Part shown: in pieces, positions 23,444 to 32,723 of the stretch
How the letters are laid out: each line of letters starts with the position of its first letter
Numbering within the stretch: position 1 is the first letter of the stretch
Assembly (NCBI GenBank): GCA_030549175.1
Contig: JAUKUA010000004.1
Span: 2,418,001-2,482,000 of the forward strand
Length of the DNA: 64,000 nt
Direction: 5' to 3'
Source: Lasiosphaeris hirsuta
Lineage: Eukaryota > Ascomycota > Sordariomycetes > Sordariales > Lasiosphaeriaceae
The notes under the pieces: model-generated
Told to the model about the DNA's origin: nothing
The model's input: only the letters and a program-made list of their open reading frames with translations
Databases searched by the model: none
Program-made: the position numbers and the translations under genes

Positions 23444-24786
23444 TCAAGTCTCTATTAAATCAACGCCGACAGTCCGCAGCGCGTCCACCGCCCACGATGG
23501 GTAGCTCTGTCTATCCGGGTATATTTGCGCAAAAAAGGTTCTGATAAATGCCGGGAACCGGTCCTCAATGATGGCCTCCCTAGCCTCCCTCATCAGGTTC
23601 AGCTGGTACCACACATTGTGCAGCGTCAACAAGTGCGCCGCCACCGTCTCCTTGGCCGCGTTATGATGCACAAATGCCCGTGTGATGCCCATCGACCCTT
23701 CTTCCTCCACCGGTCTGCAGCAGGGGCAGCCGCAGCCGTCCTCGATTGGCCCGAAATCTGCCGCGTACATCTCCCGCTTGAGATTGAGCACGCCCAACTT
23801 GGTAATGGCATTTCCAAATCTCGCCGTGCGCGTCGGCCAGACACAGTCAAACATGTCGGCACCCAACGCCACGCACACCATCAGATCCTCGGGGTACCCA
23901 ATGCCCATGACATAGCGCGGCTTGAGTTCCGGCAACAGCTGTGTGCACGCGCCGACCACCCTGCAAAAGTCGTCCTTGGCCTCGCCGCCGCTCAGCCCGC
24001 CGATGGCGATGCCCGGCGTGTCGCGCGCCACCATCTCCGCGCAGCACTCGCGACGCATTTCGAGGTCGAGGCCGCCCTGGATGATGCAGAAGAGGTTCTG
24101 GCGGTCCGGGTTCTTGTGGGCGGCGATGCACCGGTCCAGCCACCGGACGCTGCGCAGCATGGCCTCGCGCATGCGCTCCTTGTCGGGCGACGTCGTGACC
24201 AGCACGTCGTCGAGCTGCATAATGATGTCGGAGCCGATCGAGTTCTGGAGGCTGATGGAGTGCTCGGGCGTCAGCAGCATGGGGGTGCCGTCGTGCGGCG
24301 AGAGGAAGCGGACGCCCTCCTCGGTGACGGTGGCCAGCTTCAGGAGGGAGACCATCTGGAAGCTACATCGGGGGTTAGTGGACATTCTGGGGCCGCAAGG
24401 TGGGCGGTGAAGTGTACCCGCCGCTGTCGGTCAGGATGTTATGGTTCCAGCCTTGAAACTTGTGTGCGCCTCCAACGGCGTCCAGCACCTCCTGGCCTGG
24501 CTTGAGGCCTAGGTGGTATGTGTTGTTGAGACAGAGGCGACATCCCGTGTTTTCGAGCTGCTCGGGCGTGAGGCCCTTGAGCGAGGCCTGGGTGGCCACG
24601 GGCATGAACAGCGGAAGGTTAACGGGGCCGTGGGGTAGCGTCATGGTGGAGGCGCGCGCGCGCGTGGTCTGGCTCGTCAGTTAGGCCCCAGCACGAGAGA
24701 AAGGTGTTTGCCCAGGCACTCACCGAGCATTTTGCGACCAACTCAAAGGTCAGGGCAACTGAGGAGGCCGACATGGTTGAGGCCAT
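23444..24786 (-). CDS. Queuine tRNA-ribosyltransferase, catalytic subunit
   Basis: Exchanges guanine-34 of tRNAs with GUN anticodons for queuine, working with a QTRT2-type partner. Exons 24786-24724, 24668-24418 and 24362-23444 (introns of 55 nt each) give 410 residues. Splicing recreates the family N-terminus: [15 protein letters not shown], then [20 protein letters not shown]. Also visible are [10 protein letters not shown], the ILTDSGGFQMVSL junction with the catalytic-type Asp, DVLVTTS, the second catalytic-type Asp in GIGYPEDLM and [23 protein letters not shown], and a zinc site (CGCPCC) followed by a downstream His (VHHN). Another in-frame ATG at 24801 would add five residues; the start at 24786 was chosen because MASTMSASS resembles other fungal starts. 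No frame damage. Confidence 0.94.
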
Positions 24787-25588
24787 CCTTCTTCCCAACA
24801 TTCTTCGGCCCTGCTCTGGAGTCGCGGGTCTGGATCGAGCTCCTGGCTTCCGCTGGCTTTGATGCCAAGCGAATGTAGGAGGCGCAAAAGTCAAAGAGTG
24901 GATTGGGCTCGTCGCGGGGCTGCGCTGCAGATGGTTAACCCCTGCAATCCCTGCATTGTTGCCAAGGCCCACATCCTGGCTGACGGGTGCTCTGCCCGGG
25001 ATCGCACGCTGTGGCCCTATAACTAACGGCCTAGACGATGTTGGGTATATATGACCTTCCGAGGATGGCCGAGCTCGCACTCCCCAGGTCCTTCCATTTC
25101 CTTCCCGTCGTCGGCTCACAAAAATCCATCACAATTCTGGAAAGCAACACCGCTGATGGGTCCCGTACCGTCTTGCGTGGTAGGTAGCAGGTGCTACCAC
25201 GTATCTAGGCCCCTAGCACGCAACCTGCGCCAATTGACCGTTTTTGACTGTTCATGCCTGCAGCGATCCTCTTTCACAAGGCTCTGCAGCGCTACGGCCA
25301 ACTTTTGCACTTTTGCATGTCCCAAGCCCAGCAACAGCCATGGTTGATTGGCATGGACGTCTAAGTCCCGGGACGACCCCTACCCTTTTAGGTTCCCGAC
25401 TCCCTCCGATCAGGCCACCACGCGCAATGGGCCACTGCGGTCTAGGCGTCATGTCTTTTTGTCAAACGGGACACAAAAGGCAGCCAAGGTAGGTAATAAA
25501 CCAACGACCAGCGGACAAGCGTCTGCGTCTTGGACTTCCAGCATCATCCCCACCTCTCCGTCTTCCTTCCTCCTTCCTCATCTTCACC
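24787..25588. promoter_or_regulatory. Divergent promoter region between the tRNA transglycosylase and 2EXR genes
   Basis: About 0.8 kb between two divergent genes. CT-rich sequence just before the ATG at 25589 (25545-25580) looks like a fungal 5' leader. No conserved element was identified. Confidence 0.5.
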
Positions 25589-26284
25589 ATGCGATCCATA
25601 TCGCCTGTATTCTCCCTCTTCGGTCTTTTGCCCGCCGAGCTGCGGGTCGCGATATGGAGACAAAGCTGTCATCCGCGCGTGGTCGAGGTCCGCTACTCCC
25701 CTAACGAGGACCGGTGCCTGACGACGACCAAGCCCCCGGTCACCCTCCACGTCTGTCAAGAGGCGCGGTACGAAGGCCTGTGCCTCTACGCGCGCGCCTT
25801 CGGCACCAGGACCCACGAGCCGGCCATCTACTTTGCGCCCGAGCTGGACATCCTCTACGTCCCCCGCTGGGGCGATCTGGGCTACGCCGACACGGCCCGA
25901 GACTTTGGCCACTACGTCCTGGACACGGCCGAGCATGTCCGCTGTCTCGCTATCGACCACGTCAAACCCGAGATCCGCAGGCCGTGGGAGACGTACAGCA
26001 AGTTCTGTCTGATGCGCAACTTTCCCCATCTCAGGGAGGCCCTTCTCATTCTGTCGGACGACTACCAGGGCTGTCGCGAAGGGCAGATCGAGTTCGTCGA
26101 CCCGAGGGGGAGCCAGGAGGATGTCATGAGGGTCATGGAGAACGTCCGAGAGTCGTTTTGCTGTGAGATGGGGCCTAATTGCTTTGATTGGAAGAGCCAG
26201 GACGCGGAGGAGGTTCATGAAGGCCATGATTTCGAGCTCATACCCAAGTCCAAGGCATATGGTTGGCAGACAGCACGTGTCTAA
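25589..26284 (+). CDS. 2EXR domain protein
   Basis: Single exon, 231 residues. The N-terminus carries FGLLPAELRVAIWRQSC, the F-x-x-L-P-x-E-L-R-x-x-I-W pattern that defines the 2EXR family found in large numbers in Pezizomycotina. It is followed by PRVVEVRY and the second conserved segment PVTLHVCQEARYEGLCLY. The rest holds predicted strands with many aromatic residues (PAIYFAPELDILYVPRWG, HVRCLAIDH, FPHLREALLIL). The biochemical role of 2EXR proteins is not established. No signal peptide or membrane span. A CT-rich leader precedes the ATG. The gene is probably one of a lineage-expanded family. Confidence 0.85.
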   Translation: MRSISPVFSLFGLLPAELRVAIWRQSCHPRVVEVRYSPNEDRCLTTTKPPVTLHVCQEARYEGLCLYARAFGTRTHEPAIYFAPELDILYVPRWGDLGYADTARDFGHYVLDTAEHVRCLAIDHVKPEIRRPWETYSKFCLMRNFPHLREALLILSDDYQGCREGQIEFVDPRGSQEDVMRVMENVRESFCCEMGPNCFDWKSQDAEEVHEGHDFELIPKSKAYGWQTARV

Positions 26285-26683
26285 GGCTCGGGAAGGGTTT
26301 TGCTATTGTCTGCTCAAGCCAGAGCGTGTGGGCAAAACGTTCTTGTCTTTGTCTTGATTATAGCATGTTTCCAGCAGTGGTTTCTACCCCAACCTAGTTG
26401 GCTCGCTCTCATGCCATCATTTCGAGAGCTTCCGTTCCTGCAGCGAATATTCGCGGGCCTTGCATCACGACCAGAGAAGGGGCCAAATGAGAGGTTGGAA
26501 TCTAGCCTGTGTTCTGCTTCCTTCATCCGCCTTCCTCTCGCCTTCCACCCCTCCTCAACCTCTTCTAATATCAGATATACCTCTGCGTTGTTTTCCTTCA
26601 ACTCACTTGCATATATATATATGTATATTCTTTCAGCCCTCCCGGTCTTGGCCTTCTTCGCACACAGCAGCACATCCAACACC

Positions 26684-26714
<31 letters not shown>

Positions 26715-26741
26715 GTAACAACAACAACAACAACAACAACT
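26285..26741 (+). promoter_or_regulatory. Intergenic promoter and (CAA)n leader of the next gene
   Basis: The first part holds the 2EXR 3' end. Around 26611-26625 is a TATATATATATG stretch that could serve as a TATA element for the gene starting at 26742. The last 60 bp are the (CAA)n leader listed separately. Confidence 0.5.
26677..26741 (+). repeat. (CAA)n trinucleotide repeat ending next to a start codon
   Basis: About twenty CAA/AAC triplets, interrupted by one ACC and one GTA, end one base before the ATG at 26742. If transcribed, the leader is an unstructured (CAA)n 5' UTR, a sequence known to promote scanning and translation in other systems. Confidence 0.9.
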
Positions 26742-27801
26742 ATGGCATCACCACACAGGGCATTTCTGAGTGCTAAGATGAACGCCAGCCGGTCAATGAT
26801 ATTGATGGATTTGATCTGTGATGTCTTTGAGAATACGTTTGAGCACCACATACACGAATACAGTGGCCAGCCATACCGCCAGGGGTACCAGGCCTGCGTT
26901 GCGGACATTGTCAGGTCTGAGATTGATGAGGTATGGTACAGCGGACAGAACGTGTCCCTCAGCTGCTTCCTCCTTGGAGCCTTGCAAAGCGCGTGGACCT
27001 ACTGCACTGGTGAGTTTCTTGACCGACCCGAAGTCTTGCAGAGCTAACCAGCTAGGAACGTCTCAATCTGCTGATGAATCCAGCGTGGAATTCGTCCTAT
27101 CGGCTCCCGGGCCTTCCTTCTGCCCCTCCACCCTCAATGAAATCCTCAAAGCCAGTACACCTGCAACCACCCTTCACGCCCTCCGCCAATACGTGACACA
27201 AACAGTCCTGTCCTTCTACACCACCCCTAACCCCGTCCTCCCTCCAGCCTCGACACGGCCCCTACCCACCCCGAACCCCTCGACCGCCCTCACCTACCAC
27301 TCACTCCCCGCCTTCCCCACCCGCTCCGACTTCCAGCGCGCCCGCATGCAGTACAACCTCGGCGCCCTGCGCACCTCGCTCGAAACGCAGCTCGCCACCG
27401 ACTGCCCCCCGCCCTTCCACAAACCGCCCCACATCGCCTGGCCCGTCCCGCTCCCGCCCACCATCGACTACCGCCTCGACATCAACCCGTCCCCAGGCTC
27501 CCTGCCCCCCTACCTCTCGGGCCTCGACGTCGCCGTCGACTGGCCCACCCTGACCATCCGCCCCACGCTGCCCGTCGATTTCTCGGACCTGCGGGACGCG
27601 CCCCTGGACCGCGTCCAGGTCTGCTTCGCCGAGGCGTGTGCGCGGCTGCATGCGTGGGTGGGGGAGATGAGGAGGGTGGGGGTGGTGGTGCCGTTGCCGG
27701 AGTTTTTGCGGCGGGGGCTGGGCCGGGTGAGAGGTGTCGGGGAGGCGGCGACGGTTGTGGCTAGGTTGGTAGGAGGGCGCGGGAGGAGTGGCGGTGTATG
27801 A
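26742..27801 (+). CDS. Uncharacterised two-exon fungal protein
   Basis: Exons 26742-27009 and 27056-27801, with a 46-nt intron (GTGAGT...GCTAACCAGCTAG), give 337 residues. The N-terminal 90 residues are helical and hydrophobic-patterned (MILMDLICDVFENTFEHHIHEY, then GYQACVADIVRSEIDEVWY and SLSCFLLGALQSAW). The rest is Pro/Thr-rich with short conserved-looking motifs (FCPSTLNEIL, RARMQYNLGALR, HIAWPVPLPPTIDYRLD, VDWPTLTIRPTLPVDFSDLRDAP) and ends in an Arg/Gly/Val-rich tail. I recognise no domain. There is no signal peptide, and the one weak hydrophobic helix is not a convincing membrane span. The ATG follows a (CAA)n leader directly. Strong pyrimidine bias in exon 2 (long CCC runs) may reflect expansion rather than selection. 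Confidence 0.7.
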
Positions 27802-29022
27802 GGAGGGAGGTAAGGGAGGGTGGGGGGGGAGAAGAGGAGGGGGAGGTGGGACGGGGGACGGGTGAAGATGCGGCGTGTTGTCGGGGGCTGGAAGGAGGCG
27901 TGGGTGGCTGATGACTGTTTGAGTGAGGGGGGTTGGAGCGAGGAGAGTGGGAGCGAGGAGAGTTGTGGTGAAGGGAGTGTTTGGCCTCCGAGTGAGTGGG
28001 TTGAGTGATTTGAGCGTAACCAGTGTCCTGTGGTGTATAAGTGGTTGGACAGGGTTATGGTAGGGATGGAACCCTGAGGGAGCTAGATATGGCTCAGGAT
28101 GGAAAATTGAGGTTGGGGGTGTTGATTAGTGTCTTGTGTGGTGGGGAACAACGTTGCGGTAACTAAGAAAGTGAAGTTTTGCCTTGCAAATCTGTTAGAT
28201 GGTTTAGCAGTGCCAAGTCAATGTCAATCTCTGAAGCTCCAGCCCATGCTGTTTCCGGGAAACAACCCACTTGGCAGGAGAAAGAGCCTGGTTAACAAGC
28301 ACGTCGGCAGGAGGCTTGATATCAAACCTGAGAGAAGTGTTTACCGTTATTCAAAGGAATACAAAGGCTCTCTTTCAACTCTGACTATAACTTGGTTAGC
28401 AATTAAAATGGGTAAAAGGGGGCCTATTTCTTTCAACATCAGTACCTTGCCCAGCGATCTTCGGCGGTAGCTTTGTCTCAAATACAACCTGAAAGTCCGC
28501 GTGATATGGTGTCTACGAAACTGTGCTCGTCTCTGCCATGTTAGAGCCGAGTCAGCGGCACTTCAAGGCCCAACTGTTCAACTCACGCCCTGGAAACACG
28601 GTATGCGGGGTAGGTTAGGTAAGTTAGTTGGTTCAATGCACGCTGTGGAGACAAGCACGCAGATTAGGCCAGGTGGTTTAATGCATGTTGTGATTGCCTA
28701 ATCCTCTCCTCCCATGTTGAGACGAAGATGTACCCGGGGCCAAAACTAGTCCGATATGCTTATCATGGGTATCTAAAGCCAACCAGCACCCCCACCCATG
28801 CGCCGAAAACAAAACCATTGAGACTCCTAGGGTATTCCTCCCATGCCGTTCCTCCATGCCCGAGCCCTGAATCATCGCGTCCAAAATCAAATCCGCGTTG
28901 GTTTTGTGTCGGTCGGGGGGTTAATCGCGTCGGTCAACCAATGTTTATCAATAATGTTAGGATCTTTCAGAAAGAGTATATATAGGATAGTAGGGTTTCA
29001 TACCAGGTTGCCGGCAGAGAAG
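27802..29022. other. Intergenic region
   Basis: The 1.2 kb between two convergent genes begins with G-rich DNA (27802-28010, GGGAGG-type runs) and then becomes AT-richer. No open frame with protein-like features was found. A TATATATAGG stretch near 28977-28985 lies past the stop of the small zinc-finger gene and is probably 3' UTR. Confidence 0.5.
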
Positions 29023-29163
29023 TTAACCGCGGACGCCGCAAGCGCCGCAAATCTTGCCGCCCGAGTTCTTGTGGCCGCAACCGCAAGTCCATTCGGCTTC
29101 CTTGCTCACCAGCTCCTTGACAGGAGCGGCGGCTTCGGGCTTGGTGTTGTTCTGGACAGCCAT
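29023..29163 (-). CDS. 46-residue RanBP2-type zinc-finger microprotein
   Basis: A short intronless frame from ATG at 29163 to TAA at 29023. The N-terminal half is charged and Ala/Glu/Lys-rich (KPEAAAPVKELVSKEAE). The C-terminal half is a compact zinc-finger-like module: WTCGCGHKNSGGKICGACG, i.e. W-x-C-x-C, an Asn/Gly turn, then C-x2-C-G. This matches the RanBP2/NZF layout (Trp before the first Cys, Asn in the loop) but with one residue between the first two cysteines instead of two. Such fingers bind RNA or ubiquitin in other proteins. No signal peptide. A TATAAAG element lies about 205 bp upstream, and the leader is A/C-rich with an (ACAACC)n repeat, consistent with a transcribed, well-translated gene. 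The reading is supported by motif coherence; homology could not be searched. Confidence 0.72.
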   Translation of the reverse strand: MAVQNNTKPEAAAPVKELVSKEAEWTCGCGHKNSGGKICGACGVRG

Positions 29164-29230
29164 TGTGTTTGGTTTTGGTTTGGTTGTGGGCTGGTTTTGT
29201 GTGCTTTGTAGAGCAGAAAGCAGAGAAGAG

Positions 29231-29288
29231 TGGTTGTGGTTGTGGTTGTGGTTGTGGTTGTGGTTGTGGTTGTGGTTGTGGTTGTGGT
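29231..29288 (-). repeat. (ACAACC)n hexanucleotide repeat in the zinc-finger gene leader
   Basis: About ten TGGTTG units on the plus strand, read as (CAACCA)n in the sense direction of the gene at 29023-29163. It lies 68-125 bp before the start codon and downstream of the putative TATA box, so probably within the 5' UTR. Confidence 0.85.
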
Positions 29289-29368
29289 GTTGGTCGTGTG
29301 GGCTCGAGTTGTGAGTGTGTCGTTTGATGATGGAGAGGAGGAGGGAAAGAGAGTGGCAGTCGACCAGA

Positions 29369-29375
29369 CTTTATA
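29369..29375 (-). promoter_or_regulatory. TATA box of the zinc-finger microprotein gene
   Basis: TATAAAG on the minus strand, about 205 bp upstream of the ATG at 29163. Transcription from about 30 bp downstream would give a leader of roughly 175 nt containing the hexanucleotide repeat. Confidence 0.5.
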
Positions 29376-30286
29376 CTTGCAAGGTCGCGGCACACAGCCA
29401 TTCGCTCGTCATTGCCATTTCTAAGCGAGTGACTACACACATCTCGTCAGTGATTGAACTGCCGTCCGGGCAGTGAATGAGCTCAGTCACAGGTCCATGT
29501 CGTGATCACCTCCACGACTACTACTCCGCCGTCAATGCCTATTCTCAAGATGAGACGGCGTTGCAATCTTACCAGTGACGTAACCGTCTCTGTTTCATTC
29601 ATTGCGGCCGTTCAAACCGTCTCGTGTATGGGGGGAGATAAGTAGGGACCGCAGCCGGCGTCGCTTGAAAACCGAGTATCAACACCACCACTCACAACAG
29701 CTGACCATGCCCAGTGATAACACCACATCACGATATCATCTCGTGCCCTACTCAATGTATTTAGCGCATAGTGGAGGACTCGGTCTTGGTCCCGTTTTCG
29801 CGATCGTGGCCCGAATCCGCCCTCATCACGATCGCCCCGAATCGTGCCGGTCGGTCTCGACGCCAAACCCAGCCGAGCCACCTCTGATACACCTCGCCAT
29901 CAAAATACCACCAAATGTGTCCACAATATCACATTAGCGCTCAACCAGCGCTCATTTAGTACTCAGTTTACCAACTACCGCCGGAGGCTAATGGTGGCTG
30001 TCTTGTTCTCCACCGAAAATCGGCCCACCCTCGACGCCAAGCCCCTGAACTTGGACGAGTGATAATGAGCCCATCAACACTCTTGCATGCTAGTATCTCA
30101 TCACCAATACACTAAAGGCGCCCTCATTTTACGGCAGCCCTCCCGAGGCGTTATTAGCCATATTCTACTGGAGGATTTACGGTGGCCATCTTTTCTCGGG
30201 TTGGGCCGGTGGCGGCCCTCACCACCCATCACAACACCTGGCGCGGCGGCTGGCACTCAGCCCTCTTCACGCGCACTTCAACTACC
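29376..30286. other. Intergenic region
   Basis: About 0.9 kb between the microprotein promoter and the 3' end of the NLR-like pseudogene. AT/GC-balanced, with no open frame that looks like protein and no repeat or RNA gene recognised. Confidence 0.5.
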
Positions 30287-32157
30287 TCAAGCCATTCCCA
30301 ACTTCCTCCTTGTAGAATACCACAAACTAGTCAAAGGAATCCAAATGAAGCCCCACACGAGCCACAACGCACGTCGCAACAAGAAAAAGTACCCTCCCGG
30401 CCTCTCCGGCGCCTCACGCTGCTTCTCCCACATCTCCTCCACAACGCCATACACACCCGCCGCAGCGCGCATCTCCATATCAAGCTCCTCGATCAGAAAC
30501 GCCACATCGCGCGGCTTGCACGCCCCGACACGTCCCGCCACACCCGGCAGGTCGCGGAGGAGCAGGCCCACGAGCTCGTTCACGGCAGGGCTATTATCGC
30601 GGTCGCGCTGGTGCAGGACCGTCTTGAGCTGGCGGACGCCCCACTCCGCGGCGCGGGTGAGATTGCCGTCGTTGTAGAGGAAGTTGGAGTGGCGCTTGTG
30701 GTCGTGGTTGACCGACCGGTCCTCCAGTGACAGAGTGGCGAATGCGGGCGCGGGTCAGCTCGGCTTCGAGGGCGAAGAGACGGAGGAGGACCGGGTGTAG
30801 CTGGGCTGGGCTGAGGTTGAGCCAGTCCGGCTGGAAGAAGCGGGCGCAGGGGTAGAAGAGATCGGCGAGTTTGGTGAGGAAGACGTCGGCTTGAAGGCGA
30901 AGGCGGCGAAGGAGAGGCCGCGCAGGGATTCGAACGCCTTTGCTATCATGGAGTGCAATACTGAAACTCTTTTTCCACTTGGACAGAATCGAGTTAAGGA
31001 AGTGGTCGGTTAGTTGGAAGTATTCCTCCATGATGGCAAGATGTTCCTCGTGCTTGGGAGAAAATTTTTTTTTTTTTTTTGAATCCGTCAGGTTGGTCAG
31101 TGTGCTCACGACTTCCTCAATCCGTGTAATGTTACGCATGAGATCTAGCGACATGGCGAGGTCGAAAGATTCTGTTTGTTTGTACGAGTGTTTGGCAAAG
31201 AAGACATCGATGAGCCCCTCTGATATTTGTACCGCCAAAGATCCACAACCCACCCTCAGCCAATATATCCCGGCCGCCTCGGGTCGCAAAAGGGCGGCCC
31301 TCCACTCCCACATTGACTGAGTGGTATTTCTATAGCTCCGAATGAAGCTAGACCCGCCTTCCCCGGCTCGGTTGTGCCAGAATGGGTCCATCGGTTCCGG
31401 GTCAAGGGCGTAGCGCGTAGCCCATCTCCGGCTGGAGGTTCGTGTGTGGTTTTTGGTCCACGAGTACCAGGTGAGACGGGCCGTCAACGGCAAGGCTCTC
31501 GGCCGCAAGGGCGAGACCTTTATTGGTTTTGTTGATAATGGCCCGGTATACAAGTTGGCACTTTGTAGCAGAAGCTCTGCCGCCTCCTGAAATTCCCACA
31601 TTCTCCCCTTCGAGTCCCACGAGTCCCAGCGCACAAAACGGACAGAGTAGCCCCCGTCCTCGCGTGCGTTTCCCTCCAGGTCCTGCATCGCCAGGTCAAA
31701 TGTCTGAGTCGTGATGATGATGCTGCCCCAGGCAGTGGACGGCATCAAGTCTCGGACCTGGAATCCGTCCATGATGCTGTCGTAGTTTTCCAGCACCAAA
31801 AGCCATCGGCGGTCACGCTCGTCCGAAAGCCACCGCTGGACCAAGGCCGTGAGGGCTACCATAGACCGCACCAACCTTTCTGCTGGTCGTGTTGGACATT
31901 GAGGGTTTCTGCATGCTGCTGAGGACCTGAAGCCCCGCGTCTTCCGACAAAGGCTGGATTTCGATCATAAGGGAGGTCGAATTGATGCTGAAACCCACAC
32001 TCTCGGGTTCAGTGAGATCACCGAGATCGAGGATGACGGGAGTCGGGTTCATCCATGGCTGGAGGAGCTTGAAGGGAATGAGTGCTGCAACAAGAAGACC
32101 GGTTGTTGTCGCAAAAGCCAACCTGGCTCTGGTGCTCGCGACCATACCCCCTCGCAC
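30287..32157 (-). pseudogene. Broken NLR-like (NB-ARC-type) gene
   Basis: Several frames must be joined to follow one protein. Around 31874-31690 the frame LVQRWLSDERDRRWLLVLENYD, then GSIIITTQ, matches the Walker B and RNBS-B region of fungal NB-ARC proteins. Around 31345-31260 SSFIRSYRNTTQSMWEW resembles the sequence after the NB-ARC. The P-loop is missing. The part read first (32139-31870) has a TM-like helix and an ARC-like IQPLSEDAGLQVL, out of the expected order. From 31200 to 30735 a long helical frame runs to RARIRHSVT; one extra G near 30724 then shifts it, and the continuation EDRSVNHDHKRHSNFLYNDG runs to a hydrophobic C-terminus (WLVWGFIWIPLTSLWY, stop at 30287). An 18-nt T run at about 31064-31081 lies inside the frame. 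I infer a decayed incompatibility or immune-type gene. Homopolymer sequencing errors could explain part of the damage, and the last third might be a separate gene. Confidence 0.5.
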
Positions 32158-32611
32158 TGCCCGTGTGCGGAGCTTTCAATGAATGTCGAGAAGTTGGTTT
32201 GAACAAATGTCAAAAGAGAGGAAAGAGCGACCGACTCCGAGTCCCCGTCCTCTTAGGCAGTCATGCCCTTGAAATTAGCACCCCCTAAGGGTTCCATAAA
32301 AAGGCGACAGGGTCCTCTTGGAAAATAGCCAAGTGCATTTGACGATGTTGGTTCCGGTCTGACCAATCAATCAAACGGCAGCACCAACAATATTCGACGC
32401 CATGAACCAAAACGCGTCAGTCCAGAAGGGAAGATGCATTTTGCAGAGTCACCCACACAGCCGGCACAGAACTTTTGTCTTTGCATTTCCAATCCAAAAA
32501 AAAAAAAAAAAAAAGGATATCCAACCCTGGCACCCGGGTGTCCAGTAAGACGCTTCGCATCACCAAAGGGATATATCATTGAATTATCAACAATGCGAAT
32601 ATGAATACAAC
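32158..32611. other. Intergenic region with A19 tract
   Basis: Short gap between the pseudogene start and the 3' side of the LysM gene. It contains an A19 tract at 32496-32514 and no protein-like frame. Confidence 0.5.
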
Positions 32612-32719
32612 GCCCCCCCCCCTTCATGCCCCCCCCCCTTCATGCCCCCCCCCTTCATGCCCCCCCCCCCTTCATGCCCCTCCCCCTTCATGCCCCCCCC
32701 TTCATGCCCCCCCCTTCAC
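32612..32719 (+). repeat. Minisatellite of C-run plus TTCATG units
   Basis: Six TTCATG words and a terminal TTCACG are separated by C tracts of about 8-10 nt (one interrupted by T), making units of about 13-16 bp. The array ends four bases past the stop codon of the LysM gene (32724), so in that gene's sense strand the 3' UTR begins with alternating CATGAA and G tracts. Confidence 0.9.
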
Positions 32720-32723
32720 GTCC

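Noticed and set aside
30915..30945. GTTCGAATCCC word resembling a tRNA T-arm (minus strand)
   Set aside because: It lies inside a helical coding-like frame, and no acceptor, D or anticodon stem can be folded around it.
32612..32719. Array with regular repeats and spacers, CRISPR-like at first sight
   Set aside because: The repeat is a 6-bp word with homopolymer C spacers in a eukaryotic genome. It is a minisatellite.
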